In this document: positions 1 through 13,322 of the stretch, piece by piece
How positions within the stretch are numbered: position 1 is the first letter of the stretch
Layout: each line of letters opens with the position of its first letter
From: Acorus gramineus
Taxonomy: Eukaryota; Streptophyta; Magnoliopsida; Acorales; Acoraceae
Reading direction: 5' to 3'
DNA: 64,000 nt
Assembly: GCA_030737835.1 (NCBI GenBank)
Contig: JAUJYN010000080.1
Coordinates: 1 to 64,000 of the forward strand
The notes under the pieces: model-generated
What the model was told of the DNA's origin: nothing
What the model saw: the letters and a program-made list of their open reading frames with translations, nothing else
Database searches by the model: none
Position numbers and translations under genes: made by a program

Positions 1-1850
1 GACCCATACATCATGCCAGAACCTAATTTCCTTCCCTGAACCTAACCTCCAGAGAGTGCCTTGATTGAATTGTTCCAAGCCATCCAAAATACCCTTCCAA
101 ATCCAAGACGATTTACGCATCACCCATGGGAAGCAACTTCTCGCCAAAGAGCCACAACGACATCTCGCCAAAGAGCCACAGCTGTAACTCTCTTGCACTA
201 CCTTGCACCATAAGAGATCAGGGTTGGAACACCATCGCCACAACCACTTCATTAGTAGCGCGTAGTTCATGTCCTCCAAATTCAAGACACCCGCTCCTCC
301 CTGCTTCTTACTAGCGCATAACGCATCCCACTTGACTAGGTGAGGTTTACTTCTCTTGTCCTTCCCCCCTTCCCATAAGAAGCGACGTCTTATGCCCTCC
401 AATCTGCTCAGAACCCCTTTAGGTATCTTGAACACCGAGAGATAATATATAGGAAGGTTGGACAGGAGCGCCTGAATCAAAGTAAGGTGCGCCCCTTGAC
501 TCAAAAGAGAACCTTTCAATCCCTCTAATCTCCTCTCAAACCGACTCACCAAAGGTTCCCAATCTTGCTTCCGCAAACAAGTCACATGCAAAGGTAAACC
601 AAGGTGTAACATGGGGAACTGCTTGACGTTGCAAGAGAGAATGCATGCTAGATAGGACATAGTCGGGTCATCCACATGAATCCCTGCGATAGAGGACTTC
701 TGAAAGTTCACTTGGAGGCCCGAGACCAACTCAAAACATCAACAAACGAACTTCACCCCATGCACCGCATCGGCACTCGCTTCACTTAGGACAACGATGT
801 CGTCTACATACTGCACATGCGACACTACCAAGCCCCCTTTACAGCAAGCCAGACCTTTCACCCAACAGCTAGCAACTGCCCTCTTCATCATTCAACTGAA
901 CATGTTTGCAACAATGACAAAGAGCAATGGCGACAATGGATCCCCTTGAAGAAGTCCCTTGCCGATATGAAAAAAGCCATGAGGTTCCCCATTTACTAAC
1001 ATCGAAGCCTTAGCTGTGGTTATGCAAGCTCTCACCATCCTAATCCAATTAGGTTCGAGCCCATGACAACTCAGAAGATGGAACAAGAAATCCCAATTGA
1101 AGTTATCATAGGCTTTGGCGAAGTCAAGCTTGACAACCACCCCTTTCTTTTTGGCCCTGTGAGATGCCGAGATTCAATCTTGAACCGTCATGTAACCATC
1201 TTGAAGAAGCAACCTTGGTATGAACGTGGATTGATTCTCATCCACAAGAAACCCAATCACCACCTTCAACTTGTTGGCCAAGACCTTTGACACCATCTTA
1301 TAGCACCCATTGACTAGGCTAATGGGTTTAAAGTCTCCAATATCCATAGTTCCCGCATGTTTTGGAATGAGAGCTAAGAAGGTTGCATTTTGTCCTCCAA
1401 TGCCCTCCGATGAATGGAAGAAAAAATGAAACATTTCCATCAGATCATCCTTAACCGTTCCCTAAAACTCCTAAAAGAAACGCAGACCAACCCCATCCGG
1501 ACCTGGCGCCTTGTCGGCCTCAACCCTGAAAACTGCCGCCATCACCTCCTCCTCTTTGAAGTTAGCCTCCAATGGCTGACGCAAATGGTCAGGAATACGT
1601 CCCAGCTCCTCATCTATCCACACTGGGCTCCAGCCCCTGCTGCGCTTGAACGCCTTTGAAAAGTGCTCGACAAATCGATTTTCAATATCTTGCCGTCTAT
1701 CGAACGTCTGCCCGTCAACCCGCAGCTTCACAATTTTGTTGATTCTTCTCCGCCAGTTGGCTGCCGCATGAAAGAACTTTGAGTTGTTATCCCCTTCTTT
1801 CAACCACAACTCCCTGGATCTCTACCGACACGCTGCCTCCTCCATACAAC
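1..1850 (-). mobile_element. L1-type LINE, RT region, cut by window edge (LINE A)
   Basis: Minus-strand reading frames give a degenerate plant L1 reverse transcriptase. From high to low coordinate they show the pre-RT motif WLKEGDNNSKFFH (about 1770-1809), KAPGPDGVG (about 1480-1510), an LIPK...DFKPISLVNGCYK block (1300-1380), KLDFAKAYD (about 1115-1135), GLLQGDPLSPLLF (about 910-950) and the catalytic YVDD (799-810). The post-RT region runs to the window edge, with a KIPKGVL-like block near 410-440. The frame changes between these blocks, so the copy is dead. The endonuclease and ORF1 are not here: at about 1850 the sequence switches to a + strand LINE piece. It is the same clade as the LINE at 55458-60345, which shares the WLK-GDNN-KFFH and EPHGFF motifs. 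Confidence 0.85.
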
Positions 1851-2463
1851 AAATGAGCCTGTTTGGAGAGTTTCAATTCCCTTGAAGGTTAGGTTCTTCG
1901 TGTGGCCGATGTACCAGGGTCAACTTTTGACAAAAGCGGGTACCCACGGATTACCCCACCTACGTCTTGTGTGGGATTGGAGTGGAGACGGTCACACACC
2001 TGATGTGTGCTGACCAGAGTGGTTTGGTCACACCTCAATTTGGCAACGGGCCTCTCTTGTGGTTTCAATGATCTATAGGGCGTGTGGGTAGCAGGTTGTC
2101 ATCTGAGGATGAGGGGTGATAGGAGTGTCAAAGCGAAGGTGTCGCAATCCTACATGCTTGCCGTTGTTTCGGCCATTTGGCTCACCCGAAATCACTTCAT
2201 CTTTTGGAATGAAAGGGTGTACGTGGAAAATGTGTGGGACATAGTTGTGGGTTTCATCAAAGATTGGGGTACCACTTGCATTGGGGCAAGTCGAATTAAT
2301 CTTATGGGGGGAAGGTTTGTAATTGAGGGTTAGTTTTTGCTAGCTCTTTCTCGCTTTGGTAGAGCTCTCTTCTACTAGAGTTTTGTTTGGTTATCCAATT
2401 TTGGACATATTTCTTAATTAATAAAATTGAGGCCATGCTTATCTTACAATAATAAAAAAAAAA
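1851..2463 (+). mobile_element. 5'-truncated LINE 3' end with poly(A)
   Basis: The start translates as a zf-RVT-like stretch (VWRVSIPLKVRFFVW) in + orientation. The frame at 2082-2333 reads as the usual LINE C-terminus (AVVSAIWLTRNHFIFWNE). A 3' untranslated part follows and ends in an A-rich tail at 2446-2462. This is the shape of a 5'-truncated LINE insertion. Its orientation is opposite to the LINE sequence on both sides. I did not find a clear target-site duplication. Confidence 0.7.
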
Positions 2464-4030
2464 TTCCACCAAAGACTCCAACCCATATAAAACACCACTA
2501 ATCCATCACATACCACCCTTCTTCCTCCACAATGACCCCTAACACACCCGCTAAACCTTTGCCCCACTCCTGGACGCATCTACGGAAGGTCTCCCACAAA
2601 TTTTCATAGTAGAACATGTTGTTCTTGAAAACTACCTCATTCCTTGAAAGCCAAATCGCCATGTCATAGCCAGGAACAGTGATAGCTTCACATGTTCCTC
2701 AATGCTCTTGTTCGCACTGGCCCTCATGTTTGATGCCACTTCTCAAAAATCCCTTAAGGATTGAATGCGACACCACCTCCTGATGAGCCCTTCCACACAT
2801 AACCACAATGTAGTTGTTCCTGGGCATAGACAAAATAGGTGCTCTAGTGAATCCACCTCTTCACTACAAATGGGGCAAACGGAAGACTCAGGTCTCCATT
2901 TCGCTCGGACCTCTTTGGTGACCAACCTTTCCTGCAGAAGAAACCACATGAAACACTTCACCTTTGGAGGAATTTTCACCACCCAAAAACATCGAGCCTA
3001 GCCCGACTTAATCGGATCAAATAATGGCATCTCTTTCGACCACCAATCATAGCCATCATGCACAGTGTAGCCTCTCCGTGGGTTCCGTGCCCAAGACACC
3101 ACGTCCACCCCCCCCCCCCCCACACGGATGTCATCCCTCCAGCACGCCAGTGAATGCAGTGAATTGCTCGACCTCCAACCCCCTTAACCCTCATCGTATT
3201 CGTGTGTCCCAACTTCCTCCATTGCCATCCATCCTACAAAAATCTTTGACAAAGCCTATGGTTTGTGATGCTTTAGCAAATAACCTAGGATACAAAGATT
3301 TAAAAGAACTATCCGCACACCACCTATCTTCCCAGTAGCTAATTGCCTCACCGTTCCCGAGTGACCACGTCATTTGATGAGCAAACACAAGCCAAACTTC
3401 ACAGAAGCCCCTACAAATCTACGACAAGAGAGGGAAAAGTGCCGGAAATAAACTATCAAAGCTTCGTGATAAAACCGTGCGTTCCTTCACTTGGACCCAT
3501 AATGTGTTCGGGTTTCTGACCTTTTTCCAATACCATTTTGATAGTAGAGCTTTATTGATGATGTCCAAACCGATCACCCCCAGTCTACCTCTTTGTTTCC
3601 TCATACACAATGTTCACCCTTTCACTAGGAACAACATTTGCGCACCCGGAGAACTATCCCTCCAAAAGAACCTCCTCCAAATCTTCTCCATACGCGCAAG
3701 TACGCCTCTTGGGGTGCGAAAGATGGACATAAAGAATAGCAGGATGGTTGACATTACTACTTTCAGCATTGCTAGTCTTCCTCCCCAAGAGAGTAACTTC
3801 ACCTGCTAACCTTCGAACCACTTCTCCATCCATTCAATGACCAGTACCCAATCACTGTTTGTGACTTGCGTGCCCACCAAAGGTAGTCCCAACTGACGGC
3901 AAGGTAGCAAGGCCCTTTGATAGCCCGAAACCCCCCGAACCTACTCGCTCTCTCCTCATCAATGTTTAAAGAAAACAACGATCTCTTCTGGAATCTCAAC
4001 CCTGTAAGCAAGCCACCAAAACATTGGAGG
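2464..4030 (-). mobile_element. L1-type LINE, C-terminal part (LINE B)
   Basis: Reading the minus strand from 4030 downward gives the end of the RT and the post-RT region (FSLNIDEERASR, LLSWGGRLAMLKVVMSTI, IFRTPRGVLARMEKIWRRFF). It continues with GVIGLDIINKALLSKWYWKK and WSLGNGEAISYWEDRWC, then the zf-RVT zinc-binding domain (PPKVKCFMWFLLQERLVTK ... CPICSEEVDSLEHLFCLC) at 2743-2960. Several frame changes separate the blocks. It cannot be the continuation of LINE A, because its C-terminus lies upstream of LINE A's RT on the same strand, so it is a second insertion. Confidence 0.8.
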
Positions 4031-4079
4031 ATAAAAACATACCAAACATGACACTTGCCTTTGGAGCTAGCAAAATCAA

Positions 4080-6300
4080 CATTGTCAGTAGTGGTTTTTC
4101 GGTCGCTTTTCCACTCCTGGGTTTTCTGGTTGGCATGTGTGAGGGTTTTCTGGGGATTCAGGTCCGAATGCACCTTGTGGGCTTGGTCGGATCGTCTCTA
4201 GGAAGGGGGATGGAGTGTGGTTCCTTGTTGAGGCACCTGACAGCTCCTCAAGAGGATTCAGGGGTGGTTGTGATTGCCACCTGCTTTCTCAAAAAGCAGA
4301 AAAAGGTATCACTGTTGATCGCCTTCATGGGGGGATTGTGGATTCTCCACTCTGAGACATGGTTAGCCGTACACAGAGGTGAAAACGGGGAATCCTTTTC
4401 TACTTCCGGGACTTGACAAAGGGAGGTTTAAAAAGACAGGGTGTGAGTGGAAGGGCCGGCCAATACTAATTAGCCGCCTAAAGGGGGACAGCTAGTTGGG
4501 ATTACCCGCCTGGGACCTGGCTCTATTTGGGCTAGTAGGGTTTTGGTTTGGGTGTTGGCTAAAGTTAAACTAAGTTTAACCAGGGTTTTTTGGAGAGGTT
4601 TTTGGAGAGTGGATTTTATGTAGGAAATGGGTTTCCTTCTCTCAAAAATGGGACTCTTTCTCTCTCTCAAGGGTTTCAAGTACTGGGTGTAGGGGGTAGG
4701 GTGAGGTTTGCTTGGTAATGCTTGATTGAGATTGTGATGATTTGAAGAAGAGTTGGGTGCCCCTATTTATAGTAAAAATGGGACAGGGGAGTGTTTACTG
4801 GACAATAGATCAAATTGGATAATAGGGTGGTTGATTTGACCTCCCATGATGACCTACCAAACGTCCAATCTCTAACAAACCATGGCTTGAGGCGGTTATT
4901 AGGTGTAAGCCGTCAGAGAAGGGGCGGCAAAATAAAAGAAACCGCCGCAATCATCAGCATTTAATGCTAACTTATGTCCCATCTCTGGGAAGCCATTGAG
5001 GGGCGGCTAGTGCAGACTAGCCGTCCAAGGAGGGGCGGCTACTTTGAAGTAGCCGCCCTGTTCGTCCCCTTTGAAATTTTCTAAGTGTTGGGGGCCAGGG
5101 TTTCTTCTTCTGGTTTCTTTTCTAAAAGTGTTTTATTTTAGATTCCAAATGTGGTAATTTCTAGATATTACTTAAAGTATTTTCATTTTTTGGACGGTCA
5201 AAATTGGGGTATCTACAATTGTCCCTCATCGGACGGGGTCTTTGTGCGAAGTAGAAAGATTTCGATTTAAGGAAAGAGACCCCTATTTTGGCTGGCCCGA
5301 CCTTCAAGAAGGTTTGGACACCCGACCTTCAGAGATTTGATTTAGATCATCAGAGGCTAGGTTTTGACTAGAAAGCTTATCAAAAGAGTGATCCAGATGG
5401 GGGGAGTGAGTAAAAGTAAAGAACCGAGGGATCCAACCCTCAGAGGGAGTTCCTCTCCATCGTGCACAGAGCAGCCCGAAGTTGGTTTCCCTGTGCCTAC
5501 CGTGCCCGTGCATAGCAGCTCAGCAAACAGGGGGATATCACTAACAGAAAGCAAAGAAAAGTGTAGTTGAATTAGTAAATGGATCATTCGAAAGACAAAG
5601 ATTTCGGAAAAGAACCAGAACTGAGGAAATTTAGATTGAATGGTACTGAAAATGTGCTAAAACTTCATGAGAGTCGTGTTTGATCAAGTAGGATTTAGAA
5701 ATAAACCAAGACATGGTTGTTTGGTTTTAGAAAACTTTTGAAATAAATATGTTTGGTAGTCTGGTAGGGGGCGGGTACTCTGTTTTGGCCGTCAGGCCTA
5801 GGGCGGCCACTCGTGGGTAGCCGCCGGACAACTGGGTCTCTTATAACCGAAAATGACTCTCTCTCTCTCCCATACATTTCAAAACGGTTTCTCTCCCTCC
5901 ATTAGTTCTTTATTTCAAAACGTAAAATCTTGTTTTCTTCAACCTCTCTTCCTCCATTTCGACCTAATCTATCTCTTTTTCCTTTGATTTCGAAACCCTA
6001 AGTTTGGGTTCTCCTTTTTCTTTTCAACCCGAGAGAGATGACGACGTCGAAGGCGATTGCTTCAAGGGAGCAACGAACCCGGGTGGCTCATGGAGAGTGC
6101 AGCCCGAGCTCTTCATCATCAAGAAGTGATAGGGCGGAGGAGGAGGTCGTGGGAGAGATGATGGGTGCGGCAGAGGTGCTGTTGGTGGGCACACGGCGCG
6201 GGCTCGGTTGAGGACATGCCTTCGGGGGCTGTCCTGGGGGTTCCTACGGGGTCTACAAGAAGAATGATTGGGTATATGCGCAAGAGGAGGCGCGGAGATT
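4080..6300 (+). repeat. Dispersed repeat R1, copy 1
   Basis: This stretch aligns along its length with 60355-62760. Shared blocks include the opening around 4186 (GATCGTCTC, CACCTGCTTTCTCAAAAAG), the AAATTGGGGTATCTA...TTGTCCCTCATCGGAC block at about 5200-5235, the GTGCACRGAGCAGCCCG block near 5460, and an ORF start at 6038 (MTTSKAIASREQ) that matches 62491 in copy 2. Doublets of hairpins of the type GGGCGGCTA...TAGCCGCCC sit at about 4447-4512, 4894-4950, 4997-5059 and 5766-5824. The class is unsure. A long non-coding leader before a low-complexity, gag-like ORF fits an LTR-type or other large plant retroelement, but no reverse transcriptase or primer-binding site was seen. Copy 1 is a broken fragment. 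Confidence 0.6.
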
Positions 6301-7400
6301 AACATTCTTGGTAATTGTTATATATTATCCATATTTGCTTCAATAATTGAATATATACATGCATTATGACTATGAATAGCTTGAAGCAAGCACGCGGCAT
6401 AGAGTGCGAGTCTATGCATGGCATGTAGAGGTACATGTGCAAATCACGGGAAGTGCAAGTGTGTGTTGGAAGAAGAAGATGAAACAATGCGATACATTTC
6501 AGGTAGAGTTAAGTTCTAGGTGGCTCGGGTAAAAAACAAGTCCAAACATACCATAGGCACGTACCATGTTCAAGGTAGAGTTCAATCTAGATCTTATTCA
6601 GGGAAACACACCAAGCTACAATTATGCACGTGATGACCGAATCAATGCATTAACATGGAGCTCTATGTTACTATTTTGTTTGAATTTGTTGACTGATCTA
6701 TAAAAAATCAACTGCAGGTTAATGGATGCGACATATCCAACGGTGTAGACAGGAAGAAGAATTTTCTAAAATCTCTGCAAGGTGGAGTTCTAAGATACCA
6801 ACAAAACTCTTAAATGGATTCCATGAAGGCTGGGTCCACCGGATATTAGCCAAGATGGATATTGTGGGAATTATATTTCAAATTTGTTATACTCAAATAA
6901 AATTGTCATGATGCAATCATACGAGGTTAAAATTTAATTAAGATTTGATCTTAATTAATTAGATGGAATCTATCTATTAGTATATTATAAACAAGATTTA
7001 TTTGTTACAAAGATTATTGAGTAATATCCCCATAAAAATGGACTTTATTAAGAAGTTCATTCCTTTGTAACGGGGTTACAAAGAAATATACAGAGAGAGC
7101 TTGGGTAGTGGTTGGTTGCATGATTGAACGGCTCTGCGTTTGCAAGAAATTTCTTCTTTAATTGTGCAACCAAACAAAAAAATTGAGACAGTTTTCTACG
7201 GACAGATTTCAGGCAGAGTGCCCAAAAGCTGCGTTTTTCAATTTTGGGGGGCATCTTCCTACAGAATCAGTTTTAAACCGACAGTTTGCAGATAATTAGT
7301 TTTACAATTTCACTATCAAACGCTGCTTAGTATAGTACAAGAAAAAAAACTCAATGAGAGTTTTATATCTTAAAAATCTTGTATTTCACCTATGTTACAG
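6301..7400. other. AT-rich spacer before PRD1
   Basis: I see no gene. A short perfect inverted repeat (CTTTGTAAC / GTTACAAAG, loop of three) lies at about 7063-7083. The rest is unremarkable. Confidence 0.4.
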
Positions 7401-7622
7401 GGAATGCTCTCAGAACTTTGTCACGTGGATTTATTTGATCTCAGGCGCCTAACAACTTCTTCCTCATCTCTTGTAACCATATTTGATGAAAATCGAGACT
7501 TCTTACAACAAGACAGCAACAACATCTAATTCAAAATTTTCCACCCACACAACCACCTGATCTTCATCGAAGGGCCAAACACTCATCGAACGAAAATACA
7601 CAGCTCTTTCACTGGACCCATC

Positions 7623-7630
7623 TATAAATA
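7623..7630 (+). promoter_or_regulatory. TATA box, PRD1
   Basis: TATAAATA lies 68 bases upstream of the PRD1 start codon, at a plausible distance for a short leader. This is inferred from motif and position only. Confidence 0.45.
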
Positions 7631-7697
7631 CCGACCAAAAATAAATTAAAAATAATTTTTTTTTCAAAAACCCAAAACAAAAACAAAAAAAACAGAG

Positions 7698-10600
7698 ATG
7701 TTCGAAAGCCAGGCAGAGGAGCCGATCTGGGATCAGACGGCGGACGAACCGCCACGACCCGCGGAACCCCACCGATCGTGCGGACGAGGTCACAGGTCCT
7801 CCCTCCTCCTCCCCACCCCCTCCGGCGGCTCCATCTGCCTCGTCTGCCTCTCCAACCTCCTCTCCGACCCTTCCTCCCCACTCATCCACGTCTCCTACGC
7901 CCTCTCCCAGCTCTCCTCCGCCGTCCGATCCTCCCCTTCTTTCCTCGCCTTCCATTCCCGCCTCCTCGTCGCCCCCCTCTCCCGGGCCATCTCTTCCTTC
8001 AACGACGACCCAATCGCGCGCCAGACCGTCGATGTCGTCTCCGATCTCTGCGGATCAGGATCCGATGGTGGAGATGGAGTTTCCGGGGACTTCATCGCCC
8101 GATTCGCCGATCTGATCTCGTCCGGGGCACTCGCTTGGAGCCGACGCCAAGTCTACACGGTTCGTCTGATTTTTTTTTTTTGGCGCCAAAACGTGATTCG
8201 TGTAGGGGGCACGTGGGAGTTTTTTTTTTGGACCGTTGATTTGATGTTGTTTTTTGGAGATCTGACGGTGAATGTTTGGTGGTTTTTTTTTCCATATAGT
8301 TGCACTGTTTTGGGGTGGTGTTGGATCGTCATCGGACGGACAGCACGCTCGCACACATTAGAGACAAGGCGTCTCTCGTCTCCAATCTCGTCGAGGGCCT
8401 TCAGTTGCCGAGGTGAGGCTTTGGTCTTCCGCTATGGCGGTACATTTTATTAGAGTTCTGATTCAAGGACATCTAATTTTTAACCAAACACATTTTTTGA
8501 TATCTTATCACTTTTGAATGGTTGTTTTTTTTATAATTTTGTTATTGGTTTGGATGAAATTATTGGTCAAATTTTTTTGGGTTAATTGAATCTTTTTACA
8601 TTCTATTATTCCTTAAAAAGGATGGTTTAATAAATGTGATGTAGACATGATGGGATAATTATAATTATAATCATAGTGAACATAAAAAAATTGATTAATT
8701 TAAGGACTTAAATTATCAAACTAACATGGACCAATCCAAAAAAAAATAAAAATTATACACCATACTATTATACATGTTGCGGGAATGTAATGTCTCACGT
8801 GCTTGTTTTTGTCTTAATTTGTGTGCGACAACTTTACATTTGAAAAGTAAAAATAAAATGAAAAAATCATATTCAAACACATTTTTATCGTTTAATTTTT
8901 CTACTCCTTGTGGTTTGGCTCATTTTATTGTACATATATTCATTTCATATCATTGTAATTTTTTTAAGTTATGAAATTACTACATCCCCTTCAAAAAAAA
9001 AAAAAAATTGTATTACTTAATAAAATTATATTTTAAAAAACTTGGTTTGAAAAGCTGGAGTTTACACTTCAAAAGCAGCTTTACCATTCTCGTCTCTAAT
9101 CGTACGAATGAGATGAATATATACACACCCATTGAACTGATCAATTTTATTTGATCAATTTTAGACTATCTGATTAATAAAAAAATAAAAATAAAGCAGA
9201 GATCTTACATTGTCACGAATTTAATTTTCTCCACAGCGAAGAAATCCGCGGCGAGGTACTATTCGTGCTATACAAGCTCTCACTCTACCAAGACCCGCAT
9301 CCAAACCGCCGAAACGATGAGCCCCTCCTCTGCCATCCAAAGCTGCTTCACCTCTCTCTCGAAGCACTCCTCAAGACCCAAAGCGACGACGTCCGCAACA
9401 ACTGCATAGGTTCGTCTCCCCAGTTCACTAAAACGCAAAAATATCACACTAAGTACTAATGCAAGCTCCATTTAACCCGCGCAGCATTGCTGACAGTATT
9501 AGCCCAACGAGGCTGCTTCCAAGATCTGAACCATGACGAAGAGGCCAATGAGCCTCCGCTTATTGTTCTGTTCGCGGACGCCATCAAAGGTTCCTTGCTA
9601 TCCTCGGACACCCAGGTCCAAATTGGCGCGCTTGACCTCATTTTCCATTCTTTGTCGTCTGGGGTCCTCTGCTTAAGATGGGTTCAAGTTCTCGTGGAAG
9701 AAAGCGTTGCTGATTACATTTTCGAGATACTGCGATTGTCGGGTAACTCTCTTTTACCACAACATTGTTATGATGTGTGCATATGGAGTCATAATTCTGA
9801 TGCTAATATGTCCTGCAGAAAACAAAGATTCAATTGTTGTTTCCTGCATGCGTGTTCTTGAGCTATTATCAATGGCAGAGGACGAGTTTATGCAGAGGCT
9901 CGCAATTGGGTTTACGACTCTTATTTCGGCCCTGCATTATGTATCTGAGATACCGCTCCATCCAGTTCAGTCTCACACGTTGAAGCTCGTATTGAGTTGC
10001 ATGTCTAGCTGCCCTGGCATTGTATCAATGTCTCATATAGAGGAGCTCGCAACGGTACTGGCGGGGATGTTCAGGAAGCACACTAGTGGGGAGTTGGGTA
10101 TGCTTTCGGAGACGTTCATGCTGGCATGTTCGACAATTGTGGAGCTCCTGAGATCTCCATCTGCTCAACAGATTAAAAAATTAGCCCAATTGGTTCATGA
10201 GGCTGCAAGGAACGCGGTGTTTTTGTGTCTCTCTGTGCCAGGGAACTCCAATCCGCTTCTTCTGTATTCATTGCATCTCCTAAAAGAAGCATTTACATAT
10301 AGCCATCAAGGGAGCGACTTCAAAAATGTTGATCTGGTGAATGGTGTGATTGAAATCTGTGAGACCTATATTTTACCTTGGCTTGGAAATGCTGTGGATG
10401 AAGGCGAAGAGGAGGAAATCATTCTTGGAGTACTTGAAACCTTCCATTCAATATTACTTCAGGGAACTGATGTGCGGACCAGGAAGTTTGCTGAAGTGTT
10501 GGTTTCGTCGTCTTGGTTTAGCTTGTCCTTTGGATGCTTGGGCTTATTTCCATCCAACCAGATGAAATGTCGAGTGTATCTGATGCTTGGTTCAGTCATC

Positions 10601-13322
10601 GATAGAGTGTTAGGTCATGATTTGGGACAACCCATCAGAGATGCCTATCTTCACCTTCCATCTGATCCACTAGATCTACTGTTTCTGCTCGGGCAGAAGA
10701 GCTCAAATGATTATGAATTGATTTCCTGTCAAGCCGCGGTTCTCCTGATACTATATGTGAGCTCACTCTATGATGAGAGGTACAAAGACATTCCCTTGCT
10801 TGTTGGGCTATATTAAGTAATCGGCTTGTTCTTTAACTTCTGACATATATTTTGATGTTTGCCTTCTCCAGACTTGCAGATATAAACCAGGTGTTGGCTT
10901 CTTTGGAGCAGCACATTCTTATCAACAGCAGAAATATCTCATGTGGAATCTCTGGTGGGAATATGTTCACTCAACTGGTGAATCTTTATGGATATAGTAG
11001 AGGAGATCTATTAAGCAGCCAAATGCACCACAGCTCAGAAGCAGAGAGACTCTTGTTCCACCTGATATCTGAACAAGAGTGGGATTTGCTCTCCATGAGA
11101 ATTCATCCCAAGGCACTGATGTGGCTATTCCAACAAGACAGGATCACGGGGCCCTTGTCAAACCAAATCCTGAATTTCTGCAGACATTACAACACAAGGA
11201 ATTCCCAAATTGATACCTTTGATAGTAACACTAGGATATTAGACATCCAGACAGTTTCAGAATTGATAGCCAGAGGAGATAACTGTGGAGCATCATTACT
11301 GGTATCTTTACTGAAACAGCTCCTACAAGAAAATCAGGAAGAAGACATTTCGGTTGTTTTAGACGTCATGGTAGCAATCCTCAACATCAATCCACAAACA
11401 TCTAACCATTTCTGCATACATGGCATTAGTGATGCTACATACGGCATCTACCACTCAGGAAATCAATCACATCGGTTCTTTAAAAGTTCCTTACTTTTGG
11501 TTTTCAATCTTCTGAATTCCGTGCATCCTGAAACACTCTCCAGTGACGAAACTTGGCTTCCAGTTACACTGAAGGTGTTTCTCTACTCAAATTTTGAAAC
11601 ATCAGATAGTCCCTTCTCTGCATCTAACACTGACCACTCTGATTGGACCTTTTCCATTGCAGTTACTGGAATTTGTGGCCCTTAAACTTAGTTCTGATCC
11701 TTGTGAAGAAGATAATCTAGTCATGGCCATTCTTACTATAATACTTAAACATTCCTTCCACCATGTACTTGTCGAATCCTCAAAGGCCATACTGCTCAGT
11801 AGTTCCTTGGCTGCAGGAATAGAATACACAGTAAATGCAGCTTGTGCAAAAGGTCCAGCTTTAATTAATCATGATGAGGAAACGAACACAGGAAAAACCT
11901 TGCTCTTTGTGCTTTTACTTTACTTTTTTTCCTTAAGAAGGTCAGAGATCACGCCTTGTGCACCCCTAATTACGCCAATCATTTTCCAACACTTCCGCTT
12001 ATTCTATGAAAACTGAACATCTATGCCTTTTCTCCTGCCCAGTTTGCATGTTCTCTTGCAGGACACTGTGGACTGGCAGGACTTTCTCCAGGCATCCAAG
12101 AATACCCATCCACTTTCTCCAATCTGCATCCACTGCCATAATCTCTGCAGACTAATACATTATGGTTCCTCTTCAGTCAAGCTTATTGCTTCACATTGCC
12201 TGGTGGAGTTGCTTATTAGAATCTCAGACCAGAGGAGCACCAAACACGAAGAACTAAAGTGCTCCATAAACTATTTGCAATCTGTGATAGCTGTATTGGA
12301 AGGCCTGGTCTTTTATGGAGATATAGGTGTAGCAATGAATTGCAGCATCTGCCTGTCGATGATACTGGGGTGGGGGAAGCTCAGCTCGCATGAGAAGAGA
12401 CTGGTCACATATAACAAATGGTTCAGGGTAGTTATAGAAGAGCTGGCATTGTCATTGGTTGCTCCTGGTTTGGCTTCAAAATCATTCACTAACCAGCATA
12501 AGCCAGCAGCTCACATAGCTATTGCTTTATTAAGGCTGGATAAGGTGCCTGGATGGATGAGATCTGTGTTTGATCAATCCTGCCTGTCCGGTATAGTAAA
12601 TAACCTTTCAGCCATTAATGTGAGTGCAGAGATGGTAGAGCTCTTCCGGGAGCTCGTGGAGCATGAATATATGAATTCAGAGCAGATCGCAGTTCTGAAT
12701 CATGTTTTCCAGGTTTCAATTCTTCTCTTACTTTTTTGGTTTAGTATTTTTCTACATTAGGAAAGATAATAATTTAAAGCTTCATTTATAATATTCAGTA
12801 GTAACTCCAGTAAGAAAAAATTCTCCAACAGAATATCAAACCAATGTTGTCCAAACATGTGATGTAAGAGCTGGGGATGCAATGTTAATGAAAGGAAGCT
12901 GTTTATAATTGAAGAGTCATTAGAACTGAAGTTTTAAGAAAACTTATCCTTGTTGCAGAAGATTCACTTTTACTATGTGTAAATATGCAGTAAGTTAACT
13001 GTATTGTTAAAATACCACAATATATGATCAATGCATCATGGAGGATATTAGGATCATCATGAATTGTCATGGAAGTCAAAATTTACTCTGTGAGGTTCTG
13101 CAGGGATGCAGGAAAAATGCGTACAAGGACAGTTATCAAGAAATCAACGACGAGGTAGATTCAAAGAAGGTGATTTCCATCCCAGATGATTTAGGTAATG
13201 TGTGCAGGATCCTTATTCACCTTATGATGTCACACAGTATAGTTTCAAAAGAAATTCAAACAGAGCGTCGGAGACTGTTGGAAGAGATAGAGTTGTTTTC
13301 TCAAGACTCCTCTCCAAAATAA
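7698..13322 (+). CDS. PRD1: PRD1, meiotic double-strand-break factor (9 coding exons)
   Basis: Homologue of Arabidopsis PUTATIVE RECOMBINATION INITIATION DEFECTS 1, which works with SPO11-1/2, MTOPVIB, PRD2, PRD3 and DFO to form meiotic double-strand breaks. My exon model is 7698-8159, 8300-8412, 9237-9409, 9485-9742, 9819-10779, 10872-11574, 11663-11940, 12043-12712 and 13104-13322. Every junction is GT/AG and phases match throughout, giving 3837 bases or 1278 aa (Arabidopsis about 1330). Matching landmarks include [16 protein letters not shown] near residue 32, [11 protein letters not shown] closing exon 1, [66 protein letters not shown] and [10 protein letters not shown] at the C-terminus. 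The protein is helical and armadillo-like with no catalytic site. The ATG at 7698 fits the family's short acidic N-terminus. No transposon interrupts the gene. I recognised the family from memory; UTRs were not defined. Confidence 0.93.

Noticed and set aside
2082-2333. Possible small gene
   Set aside because: The translation is the C-terminal tail of a LINE and is followed by a poly(A) run.
3110-3121. Poly(C) run as a functional site
   Set aside because: It is a homopolymer inside decayed LINE sequence, with no context suggesting a role.
4447-5824. CRISPR-like array
   Set aside because: The repeated units are diverged hairpins with irregular spacing in a plant genome, without spacers of constant length.
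7778-8356. Several long frames on both strands over PRD1 exon 1
   Set aside because: They are shadows of the GC-rich first exon. Only the frame from 7698 matches PRD1 and joins the next exons in phase.
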